Positions 48,404 to 57,114 of a stretch of DNA of 64,000 nt are shown here, in pieces. The stretch lies in assembly GCF_009604375.1 (NCBI RefSeq), contig NZ_WEGH01000001.1:992001-1056000 (forward strand). The letters are read 5' to 3'. The first letter of the stretch is position 1. Each line of letters starts with the position of its first letter. This DNA comes from Actinomadura macrotermitis. GTDB taxonomy: Bacteria > Actinomycetota > Actinomycetes > Streptosporangiales > Streptosporangiaceae. The notes below the pieces were generated by a model. That model did no database searches. It saw nothing but the letters and a program-made list of their open reading frames with translations, and had not been told where the DNA came from. The translations under genes were made by a program, and so were the position numbers.

Positions 48404-49741
48404 TCATACCCGAGAATCACGGCGGCGGACCAGCCTGCGTGAACGCCGCCGTGTCGGCGGCAGGTACCGGGTACGGAACCACATCTGGATCTGCGCGCCG
48501 CCGAGCACCGACCGGTGGATGCGCAGGTACCCGCCGGTGGCCTCGGCGGCGCGGCGGGCGATGTCCAGGCCGAGGCCGGTGGAGCCGCCGCCGCTGCGGC
48601 CGCGCTGCAGCGCCGCGTCCGGGTCGTCGATGCCGGGCCCGCCGTCGGCGACGAGGATGCCGGTCACGCCCTGCCCCTGGTGCAGGGTGACGGCGAAGCC
48701 GGTGCCCTCGGCGGTGTGCCGGAACACGTTGCCGAGCAGCGCGTCGACGGCGGCGGCGAGCTCGCCGGCGGGCAGCGGCAGCGGCGCGGGGCGGCCGGCG
48801 CCGATGAGCTCGCAGGAGCGGCCCTCGTCCTCGGCCAGCACCCTCCAGAACCCGACCCGCTCGCGCAGCACCTTGGCGGCGTCGCAGCCGCCGCGCCCGG
48901 CCGGCTTGCGGACGGCCCGGATGATCTGGTCGATCTCGCGTTCCAGCCGGTCCACCGCCGCGCGGGTCTGCTCGGCCTCGGGGCCCTCGCCGAGCGCCTC
49001 GGCGTTCAGCCGCAGCGCGGCGAGCGGGGTGCGCAGCCGGTGCGACAGGTCGGCGGCCATCTCCCGCTCGGCCGCGAGGAGCTGCACGACGTGGTCGGCC
49101 ATCGCGTTGAACGCCAGGCCCGCCTCGATCAGCTCGGGCGGCCCGTCGGGTTCCAGCCGGACGCCGAGGTCGCCGTCGCCGAACGCCGCCGAGGCGGCGG
49201 CGAGCCGGCGGGTGGAGCGGATCATCCGGGCGCCGAGCCGGTCGGCGACCGCGACCGACCCGGCCACCAGGGCGGCGGCGACGGCCGTCATCACCAGCCA
49301 CGCCTTCCACACCCCGTGCGTCAGCTCCGCGCCGGGCAGGCCGACCTCCACCACCGCGGTCCGGCCCGCGTCCAGCGCGACCGGCTGGAGCAGCGCGTAC
49401 CCGCCGGCGACGGGGACGGTGAGGGACCGGCCGCGCCGCACCGCCTCGGTGAGCCGTCCCGGTCCGGCGCGGGACGCCTCCCCGGCGACCGTCGAGCCGT
49501 CCGGCAGGTGCACCGCCATCCGGTGCGCGGCGCCCGCCGGGGTGCCGGCGACGGCGCGTTCCAGCGTGGCCGGGTCCTCGGTGACCGCCAGCAGCGGGCC
49601 GAGCGCGCTCGCCTGCCGCTCGGCGGCGGTGAGCGCGCGGTCGCGGGCGATCTCGCGGACGGTGAGGCCGAGCGGGATGAGGAAGGCGAGCGCGACCATC
49701 GAGGTGACGGCCAGCGACACCAGCACGAAGGTGCGCCGCAC
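48404..49741 (-). CDS. OmpR-family partner sensor histidine kinase
   Basis: This 445-aa membrane kinase has two membrane segments (about residues 5-27 and 148-166) flanking an extracellular domain of about 120 residues, then HAMP. The HisKA box DLSHRLRTPLAALRL has H234. The ATPase domain has N-box DALLGNVFRHTAEG and G-box DGGPGIDDPD, then STGLGLDIARRAAEATGG. The extracellular signal is unknown. GTG 49741 is 9 nt after the response-regulator stop. A basic tail (RRRSRRLVRRRDSR) is at the C-terminus. Confidence 0.85.
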   Translation of the reverse strand: MRRTFVLVSLAVTSMVALAFLIPLGLTVREIARDRALTAAERQASALGPLLAVTEDPATLERAVAGTPAGAAHRMAVHLPDGSTVAGEASRAGPGRLTEAVRRGRSLTVPVAGGYALLQPVALDAGRTAVVEVGLPGAELTHGVWKAWLVMTAVAAALVAGSVAVADRLGARMIRSTRRLAAASAAFGDGDLGVRLEPDGPPELIEAGLAFNAMADHVVQLLAAEREMAADLSHRLRTPLAALRLNAEALGEGPEAEQTRAAVDRLEREIDQIIRAVRKPAGRGGCDAAKVLRERVGFWRVLAEDEGRSCELIGAGRPAPLPLPAGELAAAVDALLGNVFRHTAEGTGFAVTLHQGQGVTGILVADGGPGIDDPDAALQRGRSGGGSTGLGLDIARRAAEATGGYLRIHRSVLGGAQIQMWFRTRYLPPTRRRSRRLVRRRDSRV

Positions 49742-49750
49742 GTCCGCGCC

Positions 49751-50443
49751 TCAGGTCCGGGGCTCGGCGCGCGGGTCGGCCAGCCGCACCCCCACCCCGC
49801 GCACGGTGTGCAGGTAGCGGGGGGACGCGGCGGTCTCGCCGAGCTTGCGGCGCAGCCACGACAGGTGCACGTCGATGGTCTGGTCGTCGCCGTAGGCCTG
49901 CCGCCACACCTCGGCCAGCAGCTCGCGGCGCGCCACCACCCGCCCCGGCCGCGCGGCCAGGTAGGCCAGCAGGTCGAACTCGCGGCGGGTGAGCTCCAGC
50001 GCGGCGCCGTCGAGCGCGGCCTCGCGCCGGTCCAGGTCGATGTGCAGGCCGCCGACGCGCAGCTCGGCGGCGGGCCCCGAGCGGGCGGCGCGGCGCAGTA
50101 CCGCCGCCATCCGGGCGCTCAGGTGCTCGGCCGAGAACGGCTTGACCAGGTAGTCGTCGGCGCCGGCGTTGAGCAGCCGGACGATCTCGGGCTCGTCGTC
50201 GCGGGCGGTGGCGATGATGACCGGCACGTCGGACACCCCGCGCAGCATCTTCAGCACCGCGCCGCCGTCCAGGTCGGGCAGCCCGAGGTCGAGGATCACC
50301 ACGTCGGGGGCGGCCTGGGCGACCTCGCGCAGCGCGTCCATCGCGGTGCCGACGCTGCGGACCACGTGGGAGCGGGCGGTCAGCCCGCGGATGAGGGCGG
50401 TGCGCAGGTGCGCGTCGTCCTCCACCACCAGAACACTCGCCAT
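49751..50443 (-). CDS. OmpR-family response regulator
   Basis: This 230-aa regulator has receiver residues D9/D10-type acidic pair (VVEDDAHLR), phosphorylation site D52 (VVILDLGLPDLDG) and K in DYLVKPFSAEHLSAR, then a winged-helix DNA-binding domain (LTRREFDLLAYLAARPGRVV, TIDVHLSWLRRKLGE). It forms a unit with the kinase and AfsR-like gene downstream. I prefer ATG 50443 over GTG 50461 because a TACGGT -10-like box lies just 6 nt upstream of it, which suggests a leaderless mRNA. Confidence 0.87.
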   Translation of the reverse strand: MASVLVVEDDAHLRTALIRGLTARSHVVRSVGTAMDALREVAQAAPDVVILDLGLPDLDGGAVLKMLRGVSDVPVIIATARDDEPEIVRLLNAGADDYLVKPFSAEHLSARMAAVLRRAARSGPAAELRVGGLHIDLDRREAALDGAALELTRREFDLLAYLAARPGRVVARRELLAEVWRQAYGDDQTIDVHLSWLRRKLGETAASPRYLHTVRGVGVRLADPRAEPRT

Positions 50444-50507
50444 GAGCGCACCGTATGCCACCTTGTGCCGACGCGTCGCGTGATGTCGCGTGTTGCTCTG
50501 GCGCCGC

Positions 50508-51350
50508 TCACCCGAGCCGGTGCTCGGCGGCGAACGCGGCGAGCCGGCCGGCGGCCTCGCGGGTGCGCCGCCACGGCCGGACGATCAGCCGGTGCACGCC
50601 GAGCGCCTCCCATTCGGCGACCTCGTCCGGGCCGGTCAGCCCGTAGGCGTGCACCGTGATCTCGAACGGGTCGTCCGCGCGGCCCGCCTCCTCGCGGTAC
50701 TCCTGGAGCCGCTTCAGCTGCGGGCGGACGCCGTCCAGGGTCTGCGGCATGCTGATCCAGCCGTCGCAGAGGGTCGCGGCGCGGCGGAGCGCGGCCTTGG
50801 ACTCGCCGCCCGCGACGATCGGCAGGCGCGGCTGCACGGGCTTCGGCTCGAACGCGACCTCGGGGAAGTCGAAGAAGTCGCCGTGGTGCTCGACGGCCGG
50901 TTCGCTCCACAGGCGCCGGGTGACCGCGATGGCCTCGTCCAGGCGCCGTCCCCGGGTGGCGAAGTCGACGCCGGCGGCCAGCCACTCCCCCTCGTACCAG
51001 CCCGCGCCGACGCCGGCGATGGCGCGGCCGCCGGAGATCTGGTCGAGGGTGGCGAACGCGCGCGCCGCGATGAAGGGGTGCCGCAGCCCGTACAGGTAGA
51101 CGGCGGTGCCGAGGCGGACCCGTTCGGTGACGGCGGCGAGCGCGCACAGGTAGGCGGGCGCGTCGAACAGCGGCGTCGCGGGCTTGATGCCGGGTTCGTC
51201 GGTGCCGGGGTATCTGGCGGTGGACAGGTCGGTCGCGAAGACCAGGTGCTCGGGCAGCCACACCGAGTCGAAGCCGAGCCGGTCGGCCTGGACCGCCAGG
51301 TCGCGCCAGACGCCGGGATGGACGAGCCCGAGCGGCACACCGAACCTCAT
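50508..51350 (-). CDS. LLM-class F420-dependent oxidoreductase
   Basis: This 280-aa luciferase-superfamily TIM barrel is of the F420 type: FDSVWLPEHLVFATDLSTARYPGTD (in part), RVRLGTAVYLYGLRHPFIAARAFATLD and GRAIAGVGAGWYEGEW. It probably uses F420H2 or FMNH2. Its start overlaps the HyuB stop (ATGA), so it is the last gene of the five-gene operon that starts at 57064 and probably acts on the same pathway. The gap to the response regulator downstream is 64 nt. Confidence 0.85.
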   Translation of the reverse strand: MRFGVPLGLVHPGVWRDLAVQADRLGFDSVWLPEHLVFATDLSTARYPGTDEPGIKPATPLFDAPAYLCALAAVTERVRLGTAVYLYGLRHPFIAARAFATLDQISGGRAIAGVGAGWYEGEWLAAGVDFATRGRRLDEAIAVTRRLWSEPAVEHHGDFFDFPEVAFEPKPVQPRLPIVAGGESKAALRRAATLCDGWISMPQTLDGVRPQLKRLQEYREEAGRADDPFEITVHAYGLTGPDEVAEWEALGVHRLIVRPWRRTREAAGRLAAFAAEHRLG

Positions 51351-52945
51351 GCGGTCCTCCCCTCGGCGGCGTCGCGCCGCACGGCCTCGGGACCGCGTCC
51401 GGCCGGGTCGCCGTGGCCGCCGCCTCCCGAGGTCTCCACGATGAGCGCCTCGCCGGCGGCGAGGGGCTGGCGGGTGGCCTTGGTGCCGAGCGGCTCGCGG
51501 GTGCCGTCGGCGCGTTCGCGGTAGTAGCCGCCGGGACGTCCCGGTTCGCCGCCCGCCGCGCCGGGCGGGGGCCGCAGCAGGCGGTCGCCGCGGGTGTCGA
51601 CGCGGGCGTCCTCCAGCATCCGGATCACGGTGCGGGTGCCGCGCCCGCCGCGGTGCCGGCCGGCGCCGCCCGAGCCGGGGACGAGCTCGACCCGCTCGAC
51701 GCGGACCGGCAATCGCGCCTCGATCGGCTCGGCCTGCGGGACGATGTTGCGGCCGCCGCCGAACAGCGCGCCGGTCGCGTCGGCGCCGTCGTGGTCGGCG
51801 CGGGCGCCCGCGCCGCCGAGGTCGAACGACATGTGCAGCCAGGGCCGGGTGACGCCGCTGATGCTGAACGCCTGCAGGATGCCCGACGCCGCCGGTCCGC
51901 TGCCCGCCTCGGAGAGCGCGGCGAAGATCGCCTCTTCGGCCGCCGCGACCGCGCCGAACCGGCCGCCGCCGGGGAAGGGGCGGGTGCAGTGCACCAGGCT
52001 GCCGAGCGGCATCGTCACCTTCACCGGCGCGAAGCAGCCCTCGTTCATCGGCAGCGCCGGGTCGACGAAGCAGCGGATCGCGTACATGACGCCGCCGTGC
52101 GTCTGGGAGAAGCCGGAGTTGACCGGCAGCGGGACCTGCTCGTCGGTGCCGGTGAAGTCGACCTCGACGCCGCCGCGCCCGTCGGCGGTGACCGCGACCT
52201 GGATCCGGTGGCCGTCGTCGAGCCGGTACTCGCCGTGCGTGGTGCCCGCCGGAAGCGCGGCGAGGCCTTCGCGCATGCGGCGCTCGGTGTGGGCGAGGTA
52301 GTCCGCGACGCCGCGGGCGAGGCCGTCCGGGGTGTGCGTCTCGATGATCTCTTCGAGGCGGCGGGCGGCGACGTTGGCGCCGGCGATCAGCGCGCGCAGG
52401 TCGCCGACGAGCTTGTCCGGGGTGCGGCTGTTGGCGGCGAGGACGCGGACGAGGTCATCGACCAGGCCGTCCGCCGTCGCGATGCGGACCGGCGGGAGCT
52501 GCAGCCCCTCCAGGTAGACGTCGGTGGCGTCGGAGGCCATGCCGCCCGCCGACAGCCCGGACAGATCGGCGACGTGGATGAGGGTGCCGGTGAAGTACGC
52601 CGGGGCGCCGTCCACGAACACGGGCCGGAACACCAGCAGGTCGTTGGCGTGGATGCCGCCCTGGTAGACGTCGTTGAGGACGAACACGTCGCCGGGCGCC
52701 ATCGTCTCGGCCGGGTGCGCCTTCAGCACGTACGGCAGGGCGCTGCGCAGGCTGGCGCACTGGATCAGCGCGGTGGACAGCGAGTGCGCGACGAGCCGCC
52801 CGCGCGCGTCCAGGATCGCGGCGGCGGCGTCGGCGCCCTCGACGATGAAGGTCGAGTAGGCCGAGCGGACGACCACGATGCTCGCCTCTTCGGCGGCGAC
52901 GCAGAGGGCGTTGCGCAGGATCTCGGCGGTCAGGTCGTCGGTCAT
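51347..52945 (-). CDS. hyuB: Hydantoinase B/oxoprolinase family subunit (HyuB)
   Basis: This 532-aa HyuB-type subunit has family patterns PGDVFVLNDVYQGGIHANDLLV, HVADLSGLSAGGMASDATDVYLEGL (in part), MNEGCFAPVKVTMPLGSLVHC and GGGGHGDPAGRGPE near the end, where the glycine-rich metal region lies. With HyuA it forms an ATP-dependent amidohydrolase (oxoprolinase/hydantoinase) or a carboxylase of the acetone/acetophenone type. It overlaps HyuA and the LLM gene by ATGA. Beside acyl-CoA dehydrogenases, opening a lactam or carboxylating a ketone are both possible. Confidence 0.85.
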   Translation of the reverse strand: MTDDLTAEILRNALCVAAEEASIVVVRSAYSTFIVEGADAAAAILDARGRLVAHSLSTALIQCASLRSALPYVLKAHPAETMAPGDVFVLNDVYQGGIHANDLLVFRPVFVDGAPAYFTGTLIHVADLSGLSAGGMASDATDVYLEGLQLPPVRIATADGLVDDLVRVLAANSRTPDKLVGDLRALIAGANVAARRLEEIIETHTPDGLARGVADYLAHTERRMREGLAALPAGTTHGEYRLDDGHRIQVAVTADGRGGVEVDFTGTDEQVPLPVNSGFSQTHGGVMYAIRCFVDPALPMNEGCFAPVKVTMPLGSLVHCTRPFPGGGRFGAVAAAEEAIFAALSEAGSGPAASGILQAFSISGVTRPWLHMSFDLGGAGARADHDGADATGALFGGGRNIVPQAEPIEARLPVRVERVELVPGSGGAGRHRGGRGTRTVIRMLEDARVDTRGDRLLRPPPGAAGGEPGRPGGYYRERADGTREPLGTKATRQPLAAGEALIVETSGGGGHGDPAGRGPEAVRRDAAEGRTA

Positions 52946-55014
52946 GGGCCCGCCTCCAGCAGGATCGCGCCGCCGTCGTCCACGGTGCCGCGCCAGCCGG
53001 GCGGGACCAGCAGCGACGACTGGGGTTCGGTGATGACGCAGGGCCCGGTGATCTCACCGGTCAGCCCGGCGCGGGTGAGGACGGGCACTTCGCGGAACGC
53101 GCCGTCCAGCCAGATCGGGCGCGTGCCCGGTGCGGCCCGCGGTCCGGGGGCGGGCGCCGGAAGGTCGCGGGCCCCGGCGGGCAGCACGGCGCGGACGCGC
53201 GCGGTGGTCACCTCGGCCGGGTCGCGCAGGTCGATCCCGTAGGACTCGTGGTAGCGCTTGTAGAACTCCTCGGCGGCGCGCTGCACCGTCCCCGGGGTGA
53301 TCGGGCCGGGCGGGAGGTCGACGGTGAACGCGTGCGCCTGCCCGGCGAAGCGCATCCCGACCGAGCGGGTCACCGCCGCGCCGCCGCCGCCGGCCGCCAG
53401 GTCGGCGAGCGCGGCGCGCTCCAGCCCGGCGAAGGCCTCCGCCAGCGCGCCGAGCAGGCCCGCGCCGGCCGAGCAGGAGGTGAGCGCCCCGACCGGGGCG
53501 AGGAAGGTGCGGGCCCGCTCGATGGCGAGGTCGGCGTGCAGCAGCCCGAGCGCGGACCCGACGCCGGCCAGGGCGGGGACCAGCACCCGGCCGATGCCGA
53601 ACCGCTCGGCGAGGCGGGCCGCGTGCGTCGGCGCGGCGCCGCCGAGCGCGACCAGGGTGTGGCCGCGCGGGTCGATGCCGCGCCGCACCGTCACCACATG
53701 CACGGCCGCGCCCATCTGCGCGTTGGCGATGTCGTGGATCGCGGCGGCGGCCTCGGTGACGCCGACGCCGAGCGGCCCGGCGACGTGCTCGGCGATCGCG
53801 GCGCGGGCCAGGTCGGCCGAGAGCGCGAAGCCGCCGAAGCCGTCGAGGTAGCCGAGGACGAGGTTCGCGTCGGTGACGGTCGGCAGCGTCCCGCCGCGCC
53901 CGTAGCAGGCGGGCCCGGGGTCGGCGCCCGCCGAGCGCGGCCCGACGCGCAGCGTCCCGGCGTCCGCCCAGGCGATCGAGCCGCCGCCGGAGCCGACCTC
54001 GGCCAGGTCGATCGCGGGCACCTTGATCGGCACGCCGGTGCCGGGGCGGCGCCCGCCGAAGCTGCCCTTGCCGCCCACCTGGAACTCGTGCGTGATGCCG
54101 GGACGGCCGCCGCGCACCAGCCCGGCCTTGGCGGTGGTGCCGCCCATGTCGAAGGAGACCAGGTCGGCCAGGCCGCGGCGGGCGCCGAGCCGGGCGGCCG
54201 CGACGACGCCCGCCGCCGGGCCCGACTCGATCGTGTAGACGGCGCGGGACGCGGCGAGCGCGGCGGGCAGCACGCCCCCGGCCGACTCCATCACGTGCAC
54301 CGGCGCGTCGATGCCGAGGGCGCGCAGCCGCCCGCCGAGCCGGTCCAGGTAGGACGCCATGACCGGACCGACATAGGCCGACATCAGGGTGGTGGTGGCC
54401 CGCTCGTACTCCCCGATCTCGGGCCAGACCGCCGAGGAGGCCACGACCGGCGTCCCGGCGGGCAGCCGGGCCGCGACGATCTCGGCGAGGCGCTCCTCGT
54501 GCGCGGGGTTGGCGTAGGAGTGCAGCAGGCAGATCGCGACGGCCGCCACACCCTCCCGCGCGATCCGCTCGGCCACCTCCTGCGCGGCCTCCTCGTCCAG
54601 GGGATGCAGCACCTCGCCGGCGGCGGTGATCCGTTCGGGCACGGTGAAGGTCCGGGAGAGCGGGACGGGCGGCTCGGGCTGCACGTACGCCAGGTCGTAG
54701 CGGTCCTCCTCCACCCGCGCCTGGCGGCCGAGCGCGAGCATCGACCCGAAGCCCTCGGTGGTGACGAACGCGACCGGCACCCCCGTCCGCTCCAGGATCA
54801 CGTTGGTGGCGAGGGTGGTGGCGTGCACGAACCGCCCGACGTCGCCGGGCGCGACGCCCGCGTCCCCGAGGACCTGCTCGACCCCGTGCAGCAGGCCCTC
54901 GGCCGGATCGCCGGGAGTGGTGAGGGTCTTGGCGACGTGCACCCGGCCGTCGCCGCCGATGAGGACGACGTCGGTGAAGGTGCCGCCGACGTCGCTGGCG
55001 AGGGTGACGCTCAT
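52942..55014 (-). CDS. hyuA: Hydantoinase A/oxoprolinase family subunit (HyuA)
   Basis: This 690-aa ATP-binding subunit of the actin/hexokinase-like fold has phosphate loop 1 SDVGGTFTDVVLIGGDG, phosphate loop 2 VSFDMGGTTAKAGLV and an adenosine region GGAAPTHAARLAERFGI. GPGPACYG-type glycine-rich turns (AGADPGPACYGRGGT) are diagnostic. HyuA phosphorylates the amide, lactam or ketone oxygen before HyuB acts. It is directly downstream of the acyl-CoA dehydrogenase pair with an ATGA overlap. The exact reaction cannot be fixed from sequence. Confidence 0.87.
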   Translation of the reverse strand: MSVTLASDVGGTFTDVVLIGGDGRVHVAKTLTTPGDPAEGLLHGVEQVLGDAGVAPGDVGRFVHATTLATNVILERTGVPVAFVTTEGFGSMLALGRQARVEEDRYDLAYVQPEPPVPLSRTFTVPERITAAGEVLHPLDEEAAQEVAERIAREGVAAVAICLLHSYANPAHEERLAEIVAARLPAGTPVVASSAVWPEIGEYERATTTLMSAYVGPVMASYLDRLGGRLRALGIDAPVHVMESAGGVLPAALAASRAVYTIESGPAAGVVAAARLGARRGLADLVSFDMGGTTAKAGLVRGGRPGITHEFQVGGKGSFGGRRPGTGVPIKVPAIDLAEVGSGGGSIAWADAGTLRVGPRSAGADPGPACYGRGGTLPTVTDANLVLGYLDGFGGFALSADLARAAIAEHVAGPLGVGVTEAAAAIHDIANAQMGAAVHVVTVRRGIDPRGHTLVALGGAAPTHAARLAERFGIGRVLVPALAGVGSALGLLHADLAIERARTFLAPVGALTSCSAGAGLLGALAEAFAGLERAALADLAAGGGGAAVTRSVGMRFAGQAHAFTVDLPPGPITPGTVQRAAEEFYKRYHESYGIDLRDPAEVTTARVRAVLPAGARDLPAPAPGPRAAPGTRPIWLDGAFREVPVLTRAGLTGEITGPCVITEPQSSLLVPPGWRGTVDDGGAILLEAGP

Positions 55015-55946
55015 GGCAGCCGCGCGGTCGCGGGGCTCTCCAGCAGGGCGGCGCGCAGCCGGGCGCGGTGCAGGCCGTCGTCGCCCCAGGCCGGGCGGAG
55101 CGCCCAGACGCGGTTCAGCCACAGCCGCAGGTCGAGCTCGTCGGTGTAGCCGATCGCGCCGTGCACCTGCAGCGCGGTGCGGGCCGCGCGGTGCGCGGCG
55201 CGGGAGGCGGCGAGCTTGGCGGCCGACACGTCGCGGGCCGCACCCGGCGCGTCGTGCGCGAGCGCGTAGGCGGCGCGGTAGACGAGCGGCGCGGCGAACT
55301 CCAGCGCGACCGCCACGTCGGCGAGCTGGTGCTTGACCGCCTGGAACGAGCCGATGACCTTGCCGAACTGGCGGCGCTGCCCGGCGTACCCGACGGCCTC
55401 CTCCTGCAGCCGGCGGCCGAGGCCGAGCAGCTGCGCGGCGGTGGCGAGCGCGGCGTGGTCGAGCGCGGGCGACGTCCAGTCGCCGGGCGCGGCCGTCAGC
55501 GGCCGGGTGGCGTCGACGGACGGGTGCGGGGTGAGGTCCAGCTCACCGTGCGGTGCGACCAGTGCGCCGACCACGTGCAGGTCGGCCAGGTCGGCGTCGG
55601 GCAGGTACGGGCTCGCGACCGAGACGACCAGCGTCCCGGCGGCGATCTCGGCGAGCCGCGCGGCCGGGACCAGCAGCGGCGCGGCGACGGCCGTCTCCAC
55701 CAGCGGGCCCGGCACCGCGCACCGGCCGGTCTCCTCGAACGCCAGCACGGTGTCCAGCGGGGTGAGGCCGAGGCCGCCGTACTGCTCGGGGACGTGCGCG
55801 CCGAGCAGCCCGACCTCGGCGAGCGCCCGCCAGCCGGGGCCGGGCCGGGGGCCCGAGCGCACCGCCTCGGGCGGGCAGGTCTTCTCCAGCACCTCGCGGA
55901 CGGCCCCGGCGAGCGCGCGCTGGTCTTCGGTGAACGAGAACCTCAT
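55011..55946 (-). CDS. Acyl-CoA dehydrogenase-like subunit, short form
   Basis: This 311-aa flavoprotein-fold subunit begins MRFSFTEDQRALAGAVREVLE and has PEQYGGLGLTPLDTVLAFEETGRCAVPGP. The C-terminal domain has QRRQFGKVIGSFQAVKHQLADVAV and TALQVHGAIGYTDELDLRLWLNRV. It is shorter than usual (about 380 aa) because the middle beta domain is reduced. Steroid-pathway FadE pairs form alpha2-beta2 heterotetramers, where one subunit gives the catalytic base and the other completes the FAD site; this looks like the base-less partner. ATGA overlaps link it to both neighbours. Confidence 0.85.
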   Translation of the reverse strand: MRFSFTEDQRALAGAVREVLEKTCPPEAVRSGPRPGPGWRALAEVGLLGAHVPEQYGGLGLTPLDTVLAFEETGRCAVPGPLVETAVAAPLLVPAARLAEIAAGTLVVSVASPYLPDADLADLHVVGALVAPHGELDLTPHPSVDATRPLTAAPGDWTSPALDHAALATAAQLLGLGRRLQEEAVGYAGQRRQFGKVIGSFQAVKHQLADVAVALEFAAPLVYRAAYALAHDAPGAARDVSAAKLAASRAAHRAARTALQVHGAIGYTDELDLRLWLNRVWALRPAWGDDGLHRARLRAALLESPATARLP

Positions 55947-57064
55947 CGTGGCAGCCCCAGGACGCGTTCGGCGATGATGTTGCGCTGGATCTCATTGGTG
56001 CCGGCGTAGATGGGGCCGGCGAGCGCGAACAGGAAGCCGTCCAGCCAGCGGCCGGCGAGCGGCGCGTCCGGGCCGAGCAGGTCCAGCGCCAGCTCGTGCA
56101 TCCGCAGGTCCAGCTCGGACCAGAACACCTTCATCAGGCTGGAGGCCGCGCCGAGCTCCGCCCCCTCGGCGAGGCGCGCGGCGGCCTGGAAGGTGTGCAG
56201 CCGGTAGGCCTCGCTGTCGGACCACGCCTGGACGGCGGCGTCGCGCAGGGCCTGGTCGGCGCTGTCGCGGGCGAGCTCCAGCAGCCGGTCGGCGGTGGCC
56301 ATGAAGCGGCCGGGGCTGCGCAGCGTCAGGCCGCGCTCGGAGCTGGTGGTGGCCATCGCGACCTTCCAGCCCTGCCCGATCCCGCCGAGGACGCCGTCCG
56401 CGGGGACGAACACGTCGTCGAAGAAGATCTCGGCGAATCCGGCCTCGCCGTCCAGCTGCGCGATCGGCCGGACGGTCACCCCGTCGCTGTCCAGCGGCAG
56501 CATGAAGTAGGTGAGGCCGCGGTGCCGCTCGGATCCGGGATCGCTGCGGAACAGCCCGAAGCACCAGTCGGCGTGGACCGCGCGCGAGCTCCAGGTCTTC
56601 TGGCCGTTCAGCCGCCAGCCGTCGCCGTCGGGGGCGGCGGTCGCGCGCAGCGCGGCCAGGTCGCTGCCGGCCTCCGGCTCGGACCAGGCCTGCGCCCAGA
56701 CGTCGTCGGCGCGGACCATGCGCGGCAGGTGCCGCCGCTTCTGCTCCTCGGTGCCGTAGGCGAGCAGCGTCGGGGCCAGGAGGAAGATCCCGTTCTGGGT
56801 GACCCGGCCCGGCGCGCCGGCCGCCCAGTACTCCTCCTCGAAGATCAGCCAGTCGATGAGATCGGCGCCGCGCCCGCCGTACTCCCGCGGCCAGGAGACC
56901 GCCGCCAGCCCGGCCCCGGCGAGCGTGCGCTCCCACTCCCGGTGCCGGGCGAAGCCCGCGGCGGTGTCCATCGAGGGCAGCGGGTCCGCGGGCACGTGCT
57001 CGGCGAGCCATGCCCGGACCTCGGCGCGGAACGCGCGCTGCCGTGGGGTGAAGGTGAGATCCAC
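55943..57064 (-). CDS. Acyl-CoA dehydrogenase, catalytic-type subunit
   Basis: This 373-aa acyl-CoA dehydrogenase has WPREYGGRGADLIDWLIFEEE, the FAD/acyl motif WAQAWSEPEAGSDLAALRATA, NGQKTWSSRA, the E243 candidate base in TTSSERGLTLRS and the FAD-ribityl end YAGTNEIQRNIIAERVLGLPR. It probably introduces an alpha,beta double bond in a CoA ester, together with the 311-aa partner. GTG 57064 has GGAGG 4 nt upstream. It is the first gene of a five-gene operon (two dehydrogenases, HyuA, HyuB, LLM), divergent from an SDR across operator site 6. Confidence 0.87.
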   Translation of the reverse strand: MDLTFTPRQRAFRAEVRAWLAEHVPADPLPSMDTAAGFARHREWERTLAGAGLAAVSWPREYGGRGADLIDWLIFEEEYWAAGAPGRVTQNGIFLLAPTLLAYGTEEQKRRHLPRMVRADDVWAQAWSEPEAGSDLAALRATAAPDGDGWRLNGQKTWSSRAVHADWCFGLFRSDPGSERHRGLTYFMLPLDSDGVTVRPIAQLDGEAGFAEIFFDDVFVPADGVLGGIGQGWKVAMATTSSERGLTLRSPGRFMATADRLLELARDSADQALRDAAVQAWSDSEAYRLHTFQAAARLAEGAELGAASSLMKVFWSELDLRMHELALDLLGPDAPLAGRWLDGFLFALAGPIYAGTNEIQRNIIAERVLGLPR

Positions 57065-57084
57065 ACGACCTCCGCAGAGAACCA

Positions 57085-57102
57085 ACCTAGCGACCGCTTG
57101 GT
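57085..57102. promoter_or_regulatory. 18-bp operator, regulon site 6
   Basis: ACCTAGCG-AC-CGCTTGGT lies in the 50-nt gap between the divergent dehydrogenase operon and SDR gene. The SDR -10 box TACGCT (57102-57107) begins at its last base, and the dehydrogenase start is 20 bp away, so one bound repressor could block both. Confidence 0.7.
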
Positions 57103-57107
57103 ACGCT
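57102..57107 (+). promoter_or_regulatory. -10 box of SDR gene (leaderless)
   Basis: TACGCT lies 7 nt upstream of the ATG at 57115, so transcription would start at the codon. There is no ribosome-binding site. Confidence 0.5.
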
Positions 57108-57114
57108 AGCGCCC

